Positions 1 to 10,548 of a DNA stretch of 31,619 nucleotides are shown here, in pieces. The stretch comes from Dentipellis sp. KUC8613 (lineage: Eukaryota > Basidiomycota > Agaricomycetes > Russulales > Hericiaceae). The DNA lies in NCBI GenBank assembly GCA_002286715.1, contig NSJX01000084.1, positions 1 through 31,619 of the forward strand, written 5' to 3'. Below the pieces are notes generated by a model. That model was not told where the DNA came from. It searched no databases and saw only the letters and a program-made list of their open reading frames with translations. Each line of letters begins with the position of its first letter. Within the stretch, counting starts at the first letter, position 1. The translations under genes were made by a program, and so were the position numbers.

Positions 1-2953
1 TTCCAGAGTATTTGAATCCAGATGATTATCAGAGGAAATATGCTGTTGAGGAGGATGGTGAATGCATGGGGCCCAATGCTCGTGTCTGGAAGGTGTACCT
101 TGATGAAGCCAAGATGATGGATGATGACATGGTAGAAGCATGGAAAGACACCATTGATGTCCTCCTTGTCTTTGTATGTTCTTCTACATCTTCAGTCGAT
201 GTGACCCTCTAATTTTTTGGGCAATCTTTACAGGCTGGTCTCTTCTCTGCAGTGGTCACCACCTTTGTAGTCCAGAGCTCTCAGTCTCTTCAACCAGACT
301 ACTCTCAGGTCTCTGCCATGCTCCTCACTGAACTGGTTGGCCTCCAGAGGGCCATGGCTAATGGTGTCTCTCCATCTGTGGTCCCTGTGTCTCAGCAGAA
401 TGCTACCTCTGGCTTTCAAGTTGCTGCATCTGACCAATGGGTCAATAGGCTTTGGTTCATTAGCTTGTCATTTAGCTTGGCTACAGCATTGATTTCTGTG
501 TTGGTGAAACAATGGCTGCAGTATTATGTGTCACCTATTTCTGGGACTGGCCAGCAGAAGGCTCATATCAGACACTTCAGATATACTGGTCTTGAGAAGT
601 GGCATGTGTCTGAGATTGTGGGATTCTTGCCTATTTTCATGCACATTGCTCTGTTGCTGTTCTTCATTGGACTTGTGCTATTCTTGGTGCCACTGGATAC
701 AGTCAGTGCAGGCATGAGTGGAGTGCTGGCAGCAGCATTGTATATGATCTATCTTGGTGCAAATGCTTTGCCTGCAGTATATGTGGAGTGCTCATATAAG
801 ACTCCAATCTCAGAGCTTATTTCTCAAATGAAACAGCTTGTTCTGTATTTGTTTCAAAGATCAGACACAAAGTTTCAGTCACAAAGAGAGCTGGAGAGTG
901 ATGCAGTGAAGAAGCAAGGCTATGATCTTGACATGAAGTCCTTAGCTTGGCTACATGGGTTCTCAACAAATGAGACAGTATCTAATATTATTGTTCAAGC
1001 ACTGTCAGGTGTTGATCTTTATCATCATAAACTTGACCTCTTGAAACACATGGATCTTATTGCATTGGTTCACAAGGTTCATCAATTGTGTAGACAAATT
1101 GATGATAATCACAATCAGGAGAAGAAAAACTATGCATGGGCTGTGATGGTTTTTTTAATAGCAGACAGTGGTTTCCAAACACATGGCCAACACTCAAATG
1201 GTCATCTATATAGGAAATGTCAGATATTGCCAGGCATTAGGCATCCAGTTCAAGATACAGATGTGTTGAAGTATCATTTTCCTGACAGTAATTTTAGTTC
1301 AACATATAATTCACTTGTATCAGCACTTGAAAAGTCACCACGACAGATGATCATTGCATTTGAATTTGAGTTTCAATTAAAGAGATGCACTGTGAAATAT
1401 TATCTTGGAGAAATTTATATTCGAGAGGGTTTCAAAATGTATCTGAATGGTGATGGCTATAGGGATCCAAATTCACCTAGACTTGATTATAATAGTCCTG
1501 AATATATACTTGCCTGGGCAACTGTGAACTCCTTTTCAATGAGTAAAGTTACCTCAAAGACACCTTATCATGACCTGCTATCCTCTATAGTAGAGCATTA
1601 TCTTGACAATAGTGAACTTGGCTATCCCTTCATTGAGGCATGCAGTGAAAAGCAGCAAAGCAAATTATTTTTTCTCTTCAAGATTGTGACTACACCTAGA
1701 TTAGATATAAAAGCAGGGATACCAATAAGTGTGGAGTTGACTAAATTACTGATGAATATCCTGGAGATGTCTGACACCATATGGGAGCAAATGTCTGGAA
1801 ATTCCATTATTGACATTTCCACAGCAATGTCACAAATATGTAACAATAAAGACACAATTCCTCTTGTAACACCACTGTGGATACAAAAGTGGATGAAATG
1901 TGTTGAAAGAATATTGACATCTGAAAATATTAAAAAAATTGAAATTCTATTTATGAGTGTGTGTAATCTATCAAAAAAAGTTATAGCAAATGATCCTGAA
2001 ATAGCTGACTTAATGAATTCACCTCCTCTTTTAAAAACAATGCAAACAATGTATTCATTGGGCTCAAATCTAGCTGTAGATCATGTAGGAACTTCATTTC
2101 ACTCATTTGAAGATGTAGGTTATGCAGTGTCTTGCTGGATAGACATGTATGCACATGTCATTGGAAGCAATAGATCTTCAAGACAAGCAATTGCATACTT
2201 GAGTAATGACATCAACTTGAAGAACTTCTTGAATCTAATTACCCTCGAAGATTATAGTTCTTTTTCAAGAGAGCACCTCTTGGATATGAGATATATTCCT
2301 CTCATGAGAGTATTCTATATACTGAACAATCATAACTTGATTGACAAAGAGACATGGAAATCATTTCTTTCCAAAATGACAGAATTTATTGATGCACAAT
2401 CAGAACCATCATTTTTCACACATTACATTTGCATCTGTACACAGCTTGTCTCAACTGAGTTGGAGATGGCTCTGGACAACAAGACAGATTGGCAAGAACA
2501 TTTAAGTGTGAGCATGGAGGACATACCTGATGGATTGTAAGTTGATAGTGTCATATTTTCATTGTTGAAGCTGATGGACTATGAAATCTGTAGCTTCTTC
2601 CCACAGGATGTTACTAAGACATTAATATTCTTGAAACTACTCCAAGCAAAATCTCCAGTGCTATCTGTACGTCAGCTATTTCTTTTTCCTTCCCTTCATC
2701 AACTAACATAATTTGATGACAGGAATTGGGTCCATTAGATGACCTGCTTGAAAAAGGCATCAAGTTACTTGAATCTCCTGCACCTACAGATGAAATTAAT
2801 CCTACAAATGAGACCCACCCTACCAAATTCAGTTGGCTCAAACCCTTCACATGGCATGCAAGGAAAAACCATATCAGAGGTGATGAAGAAGCAGGTGGGG
2901 AGAGAGAAGCAGTGGAGATGAACCCCTTGGAAAATGAATCAGCACCAGTCTGA
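1..2953 (+). CDS. DUF6535 multi-pass membrane protein, copy 1 (5' end outside window)
   Basis: Visible exons are 7-173, 234-2536, 2594-2666 and 2723-2953, giving 924 codons plus stop. Position 7 follows a TTTCCAG-type acceptor seen complete in the second copy. All introns are 56-60 nt GT-AG. The intron 2537-2593 must end at the first TAG acceptor (2591-2593), not the later CACAG, because only that keeps the frame open, and the second copy needs the same choice. The protein has an acidic stretch (MMDDDMVEAWKD), then AGLFSAVVTTF at the exon junction, then hydrophobic segments after DQWVNRLWF, around FLPIFMHIALLLFF and around GVLAAALYMIYLG, as in the DUF6535 family, whose function is unknown. 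About 600 residues follow without a recognised domain. The last exon is hydrophilic (LLEKGIKLLES). It is convergent with the chitin deacetylase at 3550-5778. No internal stop is seen, so it is probably functional if its start is intact. Confidence 0.85.
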
Positions 2954-3549
2954 TTTCTGCTGATCCCTCTGTCCTTAGATATTTCTTGGCTCTGTGTCTC
3001 AGAAATCATGTACAAGATTGTTCCAGCTAAATCTAAGTATGTTGTGATATGAATTGATTGAGTGAACAGGGCTGAACATCACACAGTTCAAATCCAAGAT
3101 GCAAACCAAACCAGATTCAAACATACTACATACCACAGCAAACACATGCACATGCACATGCACATTCACACCTACATGCATCCATACATACACAAAAACA
3201 AAACAAAACTATGATATCATTCATGCAACAAGCAACATCAACATAGCATTCAGTCCAGCAGTCCAGCAGTCCAGGTCCAACAGCATCACCACCATACCAC
3301 ACCCCACTGCACCATACACTACTACCACACATAACCACCACACCACACCACATCATACCATACCATAGCTCATCCATCATCATGAGTGTAACCAAAGTCA
3401 GAGTCAGAATCAGAGCAGAGTCGGGGATATGGCTATGTATCCAAGAACCGGATCACATGCGGGTATTGTAGGCTTAAGTGTATCAGTATGCGGTATTGAA
3501 TATACGGTATGCAGCAACGGTACTTGGTATCAATCCTGGTCAGTACAGC
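2954..3549. other. Convergent intergenic region, 3' ends of DUF6535 copy 1 and CDA1
   Basis: This stretch holds no gene. It contains the 3' flank of the DUF6535 gene, a CA-rich simple-sequence tract and the 3' flank of the minus-strand chitin deacetylase. The whole region is closely matched by 21361-21963 behind the second DUF6535 gene, so it was duplicated together with both genes. Confidence 0.7.
3130..3366. repeat. CA-rich microsatellite-like tract (copy 1)
   Basis: The tract holds runs of ACATGC/ACATGCAC units near 3145-3185, repeated CAGTCCAG near 3250-3272, and long CAC/CCA-rich sequence near 3285-3366. The same tract, with indels, lies at 21556-21777 behind the second DUF6535 gene. 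Confidence 0.7.
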
Positions 3550-5778
3550 TCACAACGCAATGCTCGCCAGGAGCCCCGCGCCCACGAGAACAAGGGCGGG
3601 GACGACAGGGCGCGTAGAGGCGGCGGCGGCGGACTTCTTCTGTGCACCGGACGAGCTGCCGCCGTTGTTGTTGCCGCTGCTGCCACTGCTGCCCGAGCTT
3701 GAGCCGCCACCGCTCGAGCTCGAGTTGGCACTGCCAGTTTTGTTTGTCGTGCCGCTGATGTCTGCGTGCGCGACCCGTCGTCAGCGACGGCTCTCAAGTA
3801 GGTAGTTAGTAAGGACGCAAAGAAGAGGCACTTACACTCTGCGAACGACGGCAACGTGTAGTTCGTCTCGACGTACGGCTGCGACTTGTTGATCGCAACG
3901 CCGACGGGCACGATGTAGGAGAACGCAGCCTGCAGCTGCGGGTAGAACTTGACGGCCTCGGACATCGTGAAGTTGTTCAGCTCATGCGTGAGCATGATGC
4001 CGCCCTCCTATTGTGTGCGCGGGTTGTCAGTAATTGTCATTTATCGCGAACGCGGCGAATGGTGTACAGGGAAAAGGCGGAGCAGGGCAGTGGAGGGGAG
4101 GAAGAAACCAGAGGAAAGAAAAAGAAAAAGACGCACAGTGTTGAACGTCCCGCTCGCGACGTTGCTAATGAACGACGTGTAGTTCATGTCGACGTCGGCT
4201 GGGGTAACGCCGCCCGTGCCCGCGCGCCAGTCGTTCGAGTCGTACTTGCAGATGATGGTCTGGAGGTTGAGCGCGTTCGCGATCGCGCGGATGCGGTCCT
4301 GGACGGTGCCACAAATCATCAGTATCCAATCACGTGCAGGGACGAGGGATAGGAGGGGGGGGGGGGGGGCGACACGCACGTCGACGTCACCGAAGGGGGG
4401 CTGTGAAAAGGTCGAGGAGTTAGTGTTTGCGCGCGGACTCCGAGGCGATCGCAAAGCTTACCTTCCAGCAGGTGGGCGTGACGCCGGTGACGAGTTTGAT
4501 CACCTTCATCTATATATGCGCGCATACACGGGGTCAGGCTGGGCTGCGGATGAAGGGAGGGTGTACGTACGGTGTACCAGAGCTCGGCGAAGGCGTCTTC
4601 GCTTTGGAACGAGGTCACTGTGCGCGAAAAAGACTTGAGCTTCCCAGTGCGGAGCGGAATACATGCGGGTCGACATACTATAACGATGCGACCAAGTATC
4701 TGAGCAGCCCAAACATCAGCTCCAATCACAAACACATCACAAAAAACCCGAGAACACTCACGGACACAAATCTCATGTCCATCAGTCAGCGCGCGCTGCG
4801 CCTCGAGCGGCCAGTCCATCACATTCGAGCCGATGAAGAATATGGTTGCCTTCTGGTTGTTCTGCTGCAAAATGTCGTAGAACGCATTGTGCGAGCAGTT
4901 CGGGCCGTCGTCGAAGCCGTAGCCCATCGTCTTGGGCTCGGGGGCGCTCGACACATCCGGCACGAGCCCCATGAGCTTGGGCATTGTGCATTTGCCATAG
5001 GTCCACCCTGGCGGTGGCGGGAGCGGCGGCGAGAGTGGGAGTGGGAGAGACGGCAGAGATGGGCGGGAGCGGTGTCAACGAGGAAGGGGAGCAAGATGTC
5101 ATCAGCGAGCTGTCATGAATGCGCAATGGATACGAAACCGCGCGAAGCGCGCGGGGTCTATTTTAGACGGACAGCATGAAATTTGAGTTTCGACACTAGT
5201 CCCGGCAGGCAGGGTGTTTGTTTGTCAGACGGATGGGCGGGCAAGGGTGCATCAACCATCACGGGCACGGGAGCAGACTGATACGCAGGCTTGCACGCTG
5301 TCGCGTGGCGAAGCACCCACGTCCTGTCGGCAGACATACAACCATTAGCCACATGCCCACCGTGCCCAAAGTGGATGTACGACGAAAGAAGAGGGGAGAG
5401 AGAAGGGAAGGAGAGACTCACAGCAGTCGGGATCGGCAGAAGTGTAGCTGACGTTGGAAAAGTCACCCATCTTGGGCTGAATGCTGGTCGGGATGCTGTC
5501 CAAGATATTCTGCCACTTCTACTGGGCTTTGGCATCGTTCGACAGGATGGTCGCAGGTGTCCAGATCGGGGAGAAGGTGTGGATCGCGTTGCCCGAGGGT
5601 GCGTAGTAATACGGGGTGCACTCTGCGTTGGCATCTGCAAAGACGAGCGGCACGGATAAGCGAAAAGAAGCCGAGACACAGTGCAAGACGCACCTTTGAT
5701 TTGCACCTCACCTTGCTCGGTCGTGCAGTCCTGTGCGGCAGCGCCGAGGACGAGAGACACGACAAGCAGCACTTTCAT
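3550..5778 (-). CDS. GPI-anchored chitin deacetylase (CE4), copy CDA1, with one in-frame TAG
   Basis: CE4 chitin deacetylases remove acetyl groups from cell-wall chitin using a bound metal. Exons, 5' to 3' on the minus strand: 5778-5694, 5634-5422, 5007-4762, 4699-4679, 4617-4571, 4509-4462, 4400-4380, 4298-4137, 4007-3836, 3761-3550. All have GT-AG introns and consistent phase, 409 codons with the stop. Residues 1-16 (MKVLLVVSLVLGAAAQ) are a signal peptide. CE4 signatures in order: GYGFDDGP (motif 1), HTWSH (motif 2, on a 21-nt exon), CWKPPFGD (motif 3, also on a 21-nt exon; the second copy has CWRPP), DSNDW (motif 4), MLTHEL (motif 5). The C-terminus is a Ser/Gly/Asn-rich linker followed by a hydrophobic end (VVPALVLVGAGLL), a GPI-anchor signal. 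Codon 67 (5521-5519) is TAG between KAQ and KWQ, so the gene is probably a pseudogene or a null allele unless the base is a sequencing error. Confidence 0.85.
5008..5421 (-). other. Unusually long CDA1 intron (414 nt)
   Basis: The intron between ...DPDC and WWTYGKC is 414 nt, while the others in this gene are about 40-130 nt. The second copy has a 449-nt intron at the same place (23422-23870). The frame across it is exact (T plus GG gives Trp). The extra length therefore predates the duplication. I see no gene inside it. Confidence 0.7.
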
Positions 5779-6430
5779 GGGGTGGGTATCGGTAAGGAGC
5801 GACTGTATGCACATTGGTAGGCGCAAGCGGGCGCAGCTTTAAGAAGAGGCAGGTAATCAAGATGAGAGGCAAATGGGGGGCGTATCATGATGATAGGAGA
5901 AAGGAACAACGTGTGGCAAAGGGAGATGCGGCTCGTTGAGTCGGAAAGCGATGGTGGCGGAGGAGAAGGAGGTAGAAAGAAATGCGAAGGGACATATGAG
6001 GTGCGAGTGGGCAAAGATATTCAAGGGGCGGATGGGCACCGAATGGCGAGGAGGAAGCAGCAATGAGGGAGGCGTAGAGACGCCAAGTTGGATTGCCTTG
6101 GGGACACAAGTCACGGGGAAGGGAAATTGACGGTCTTCATCTGAGGTAGTTTCCGATTGACACGGCAACCTGCAGTCTTGAGGCAATGAGAGATGGAGGA
6201 CATAGGCAAGACCAACGATCGAGTAAAACAACGACATACAGCATAGAAACATGGATCCACGCGGCCCGGGGCCGGGCCACCAGGCTGCTCCCATTCTTCT
6301 CTGTGTACTTACAACGTTGACCTAGCTAAGTACTATGCGTAGTATGCCTGCCTCAAGGATTCCCTGGCTCCCTTACCTACACGCAAAGCTGGTACTACAT
6401 GTTATATTGCTTCATAATCCATCCAGCTAA
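5779..6430. other. Upstream flank of CDA1 (presumed promoter region)
   Basis: No gene is seen. Parts of it recur beside the other two chitin deacetylase copies: 30982-31130 matches the first 150 bp (GGGGTGGGTATCGG and following), and 11771-12100 matches the block with ATTGCCTTGGGG and the GC-rich GGGCCGGGCCA element near 6270. I found no clear TATA box. Confidence 0.5.
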
Positions 6431-7740
6431 CAAATCAGGGCGTGCAGACTCAAACAAATGGGTCTCTTGACCAACGCGCCTCGGGCTATGAATTGTAATT
6501 CGTATACCTCGAAGTAACCCAATGGTGAGCCCCCTTTTCCTCTTATCCTTCGCTCCCTGTCAGACCTAACGTCTTTATAGCGTCAGGCTCACAAGTGCCG
6601 CTGAGCCTTTCCAGCATGGCATCGATCACACAGCTATCAACGCCAACCGCTCGCACAATACCTCATGAATCACAACCTGCAATACCATGCCGCCCTGTGC
6701 GCTGCGCCACTGCACCGAGCATGCCAGCCATCTACACAATTATCAAGAAATGGGGCTTTAGTCTGCAGCGCAAGGAGATCCCCATTCTTTGTGCCGTGTG
6801 GGCCCGCCGTATCCATCCTACAGACAGGCCTTGCGGCATGCACGAGCAAGTCCAGCAGGCAACCCGTCAGCTTACTAAATGACATCCGTGCAGTTGGCTT
6901 GATGCGCGGGAGCACAGGCAGCGCGTGCGATGTTATGAAGCGGACTGTACGTGGCAACGCCAGTGTGTCACTCCTGGAGCGCAACACAAAAGACATGGTG
7001 GGCTTCATATGTGGTGAGTAGCATGCTTCTATCTATGTGCCCGTAGATATTGACGTGTAGATGCCTCGGCCATTCACAGGATCGCTCTGTCTCATCCAGC
7101 GGGCAAGTATGGACCCTCCTCTCGGTGTGCTGGCACGGCGTGCAGCAGCAGTCTCTTGAGATCCGAGGACATGCAGCTTCGCAAGTCTCGAGAAAGCATA
7201 CATCGCGAAGGTCTCGACCATCTGCAAGTTTTGCGGGAAAAATATTCCACATTCTTGGCTCGGCGCGGACAGAGGGCATTTGAGATTGCGACTTCGGGTA
7301 GAGGAGATCTAGAGAGGTTGTAAGTATATATTTCTTCAAGTTTCTCGTACTGTCTCACTGGTGCACTCAAGTTTTGTCTGAAGATCTTGCCGCAGGCTCG
7401 CTGCTTTTCGAGGCGACGGGGGCTGCTTGCATAGAGCATCTGATTGTTGACGTTGGTACATCTGCTTGGCTCGTCCTCGTGTCGACATTGACTTACAAGA
7501 GACCTGCTGCCAGGCTCGTCGCCGATCTCATGCGCGCTTTTTTGCATCATGTGTACGCCGGCCGGGGTCTGCATCTCCAACAACGACAAGAACATCCTGC
7601 GCGGTATCCCGAGCGACCAATGCCCGGTCTCCATGATGTACACCAAGTCCGTGCTTGAGAATTTATACTTTGCATTCTGCGCATCTATCATGCAGAGCTT
7701 GCATGCTGTCGTATCATTCGAATTTCGGGCGTGAATCTAC
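6430..7740 (+). pseudogene. Relic P, unit 1 copy: unrecognised split gene, decayed
   Basis: I do not recognise this family. It aligns along its length with 12250-13890. In the best-matching stretches the plus-strand frame is conserved in hydrophobic pattern: SDQCPVSMMYTKSVL here against YDRCQASIVHTKSAL in unit 2, LVSTLTYKRPAARL against LASTFTDDSPVVRL, and SLEKAYIAKVSTI against SVKKVFVTGVQAF. A CTTTCCAG acceptor precedes CATGGCATCGA in both copies, which suggests a spliced gene. Stops and frame changes between these blocks break the reading frame. The strand call rests only on this conservation. Confidence 0.45.
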
Positions 7741-7759
7741 GGCGCATACAGTACATACA

Positions 7760-8510
7760 TACATCTACAACTTATCAGACTGTCAGTCTGTGCATGGACC
7801 TTGAGTGCAGATGTGATACGCTGGCCCTCATAGCACCCTGGTCGAGAAATTGGGATGTTGTCCCCAGAATACACGAGGCCGAGCTTGAATGGACGTAATT
7901 CCAAGTGGCTAGAAGGACCGCAGGCCTCCCAATTTAGACTTGATGACGATGAGCAGGGAGGCCATGCCGTCGAACAACAGATGTGAGGCAGCTGGAGTCA
8001 CTGGACGGCGCGCAGGGAGTTGCTGCAGATCCTGCTCGCTTTCGAGGTGTTGAGGGTGCTTTAGTACGAAGGTTGTGTGCATAACCGGTGGACTGCCCAA
8101 GCTAGCCCTCGTCAATCGTCGGAGGCGACCCAGCGAGCGGCGTTAAGCAGCGAGAAGACGAAAGGACATGTCGTTCAAGGTCAGAGCCTCCGGTTTATTG
8201 TCGAGTTCCTCGGCGGCAGCGTGTCGAGCATCGCGTGCGACCTGGGCATTTGAGATGGAGGTCAGGTGGGCTGAACCGTGCAGATCGACGCCTAATACAA
8301 ATCAACAACGCGTAACTGGAAGAGAGCATCTCTTTGAGGCCCGTTGAGAGTGACGCACCTGCTGAACTATGCTCGTAGTATATGATTTCTCTTCAGCTGT
8401 CAGCGTGCGTATGTTGGTCTTCTGAAAGCTATCAAGCTGGTATTCATGTCTATAGTCGACTCGTGAAGACCATGCAGATGAGCAGGCGGTAACGTACCTG
8501 TGCCATAACA
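7760..8510. other. Low-information block between relics P and Q, unit 1
   Basis: This block is homologous to 13890-14820 in unit 2 (for example CAGACTGTC..TCTGTG near 7780 and GTGTCGAGCATCGCGTGCGA near 8220). On the minus strand a short hydrophobic frame (SHLLFDGMASLLIVIKSKL) matches SLFLIVNSRML in unit 2, so coding relics are possible. No intact gene is seen. Confidence 0.35.
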
Positions 8511-8519
8511 TTGTATCCT

Positions 8520-10200
8520 CTACCAGGTCTCCTGTCCCTTCAGATGAGGGGCGACAGCGTGTGTGTTCTGCTCAGCCGAAAGCTAGCAGCATCATTGATA
8601 GCATTTGTGGATGTGCATTCGAAGATCTGGCTACAATTGGTAAGTAGCAACCAGCAGGATCCGTTCCCAAGTCGTCTTTCTCGCCTTGAATCAGACTTGG
8701 CTCATGATTCGCAAAGCTATACACAGATGAAAACTCGAGAGAGACTAGGCGGACGGTGAGACTTTGGCTTTCGAGCTGTGGGACTCGGCCCGCGCATGCA
8801 GCGCCAAGAGCAACGAGACGAGCAACGAGACGAGCACCATCGGCGTGGCAGCAAGTGCGACGGCTGTGGTGCTGAGCTATCAACGACGGCGTACCCGAGC
8901 TTGCCGAAGCAGATGCTCTGCAGTACGGAGTTACTAGTATTGATGCACTGCTCAGACGAGACGGTAAGATCAAACGAGCCTGTAAATCGACATTGTAAGC
9001 CATATCAGTTACATAGTAGAGAAACTTAAAGGACACATGCCGTCGATTACGAATAAAAGTAGTGCCGTGTGGGGGTTCTGAAAGTTGGGTGTGCTGTACG
9101 AGATGTTGTAGGCGGAGGTGCCTGCAAGTTGGTGAGGGAAAGCCTGTGCGATCTGTGGGTAGGCGCCGAGGAACGTTGAGGACAATAAGGACTGTACTAC
9201 ACCAACAACGCACGTCAGAGTTGACTACGCGCGCGAGGACGATAGGATAGAATAGACACGCCGAATTTGCGTCATTGCAACGACTGGAAGGATTTGACAA
9301 GGCTGTTCTGGTGTACACCTCCAGAAATTGCAAACAGGCAGACCGCAAGATGCGTGCGAGTTGGGCGGGTGCCGTAGTGTTGTCATGGGACAATGCATTT
9401 GATGGCCTTGCAAGCCGGGGCAGTTGAAGCTCGAAAATGCTGAACACGTTGACATACAGGATCGCGAGCGGGCTATCGAGGCTCTCGTTCGAGAAGTTGA
9501 TGGCATTATGGTCGGTCAAGCTATTCGCGGACACGAACGTCGGGAGCGCGAGGTCCGAGATACCAGTTCCACGTCCTGTGAGTACATCAGCGACAGCTGG
9601 GTCAGATAGAGGATAGAAACATATTCCTTAGATCCTGAACACCATGATTGGACGCTGCGGTCGGCCACATCCTTCGAAATCCCATTGACGACGACCAATG
9701 GTAGATCTCGCCTACCTCGTCTGCAGAATGGATCGTCATGGGCGAGTTGGTCACTATGGGACCGTTCACGAAGTCGTGCCAGTGGGATGGGCTTGTAGGC
9801 GAGGATAGAGAGGTCTTGATTGCAGGTTTGCAAATACTGCTGCTGCGTCCAGTTGAGGATGTCCTGTCGGGGCCTAAGGCAGAGACACACATTCCTACCG
9901 ATTCAAACTTTGGAAGGGTATCAAAGGCCTGCGGGCAGACGCACCCGCCATCCGATCAGCTGTAACACGATTGCTGAGGTCGAGACGTTCGAAATGTACG
10001 TCGGAGCTGTTGCCGACGTGTCGATGTTGATCAGGCTTGCGTACAAACACAGGATTGACGTGCTCGCTCCGAAGCATCGACTCGATTCCCGACGCAACAT
10101 GAGACGCTGGCGCAGGTGCGAATGCGGGCGAGGCACGGACGGTTTGCTCACACCGGCCGACAACTTCGACGCGGGGCGAGAAATCGGGAAGCATCGCACG
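8520..10200 (-). pseudogene. Relic Q, unit 1 copy: decayed gene for a probable secreted or membrane protein
   Basis: I do not recognise the family. Minus-strand frames conserved with 15640-17350 include, from the 5' side, NIDTSATAPTYISNV, FVNGPIVTNSPMTIHSADE (unit 2: LLNGLIATNPLVVLVNYAD), VNGISKDVADRSVQSW (unit 2: VGRISKDVATRSVQAW), DLTVSSEQCINTSNSVLQSI (unit 2: LDVSSGQ, stop, VDNSVPQNI) and a hydrophobic end TPMVLVSLLVSLLLALHA (unit 2: TPIVLVSSLSVLHSA). The Asn-x-Ser/Thr sites and the hydrophobic C-terminal tail suggest a secreted, perhaps membrane-anchored protein. The frame shifts several times and contains stops, so this copy is dead. Confidence 0.45.
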
Positions 10201-10209
10201 TTTCAGACT

Positions 10210-10548
10210 TGATCAACCTAAAGGCTAGTGGTTAGAAAGTCCTATATGTACTTGTGACTAATTTGAAGTGTAAAGGTGATCGGTCTGACGGAACGCACGT
10301 CATTCTAAGGTCATCCTCCTCCCTCCTCCTTTCCTTTCCTCTCCTCTCTGAACGGCGCGCGACACGTCGTCATTCGTGTGTTCGCCTTCTGGCGTCCACG
10401 TACTGTTGCTACGAGGCGATGGTAGCAGATGCTCTACGGACCGGAAGTCGGGTTGCGAGTCGTTCCAGGAGGCACGAGAAAACAACATGGCCGTGGCGCT
10501 CGCGTCGTTGTTCCGCGTAGGTTCCGTGGAGACACTCGAACGTCAAGC
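10210..10548. other. Block R, unit 1 (end of unit)
   Basis: This block is matched by 17380-17690 (GTGTTCGCC, GAGTCGT..GTCGTTC, GGC.CTCG.GTCGT.GTTCCGCG). In unit 2 it lies just upstream of DUF6535 gene 2. Here it joins the truncated chitin deacetylase directly. It holds a C/T-rich stretch (10315-10350) and no intact gene. Confidence 0.45.

Noticed and set aside
5158..5826. Unspliced 222-codon minus-strand frame starting upstream of CDA1
   Set aside because: It reads through two introns of the chitin deacetylase. Beyond the signal peptide, its translation matches neither family nor copy, while the spliced model does.
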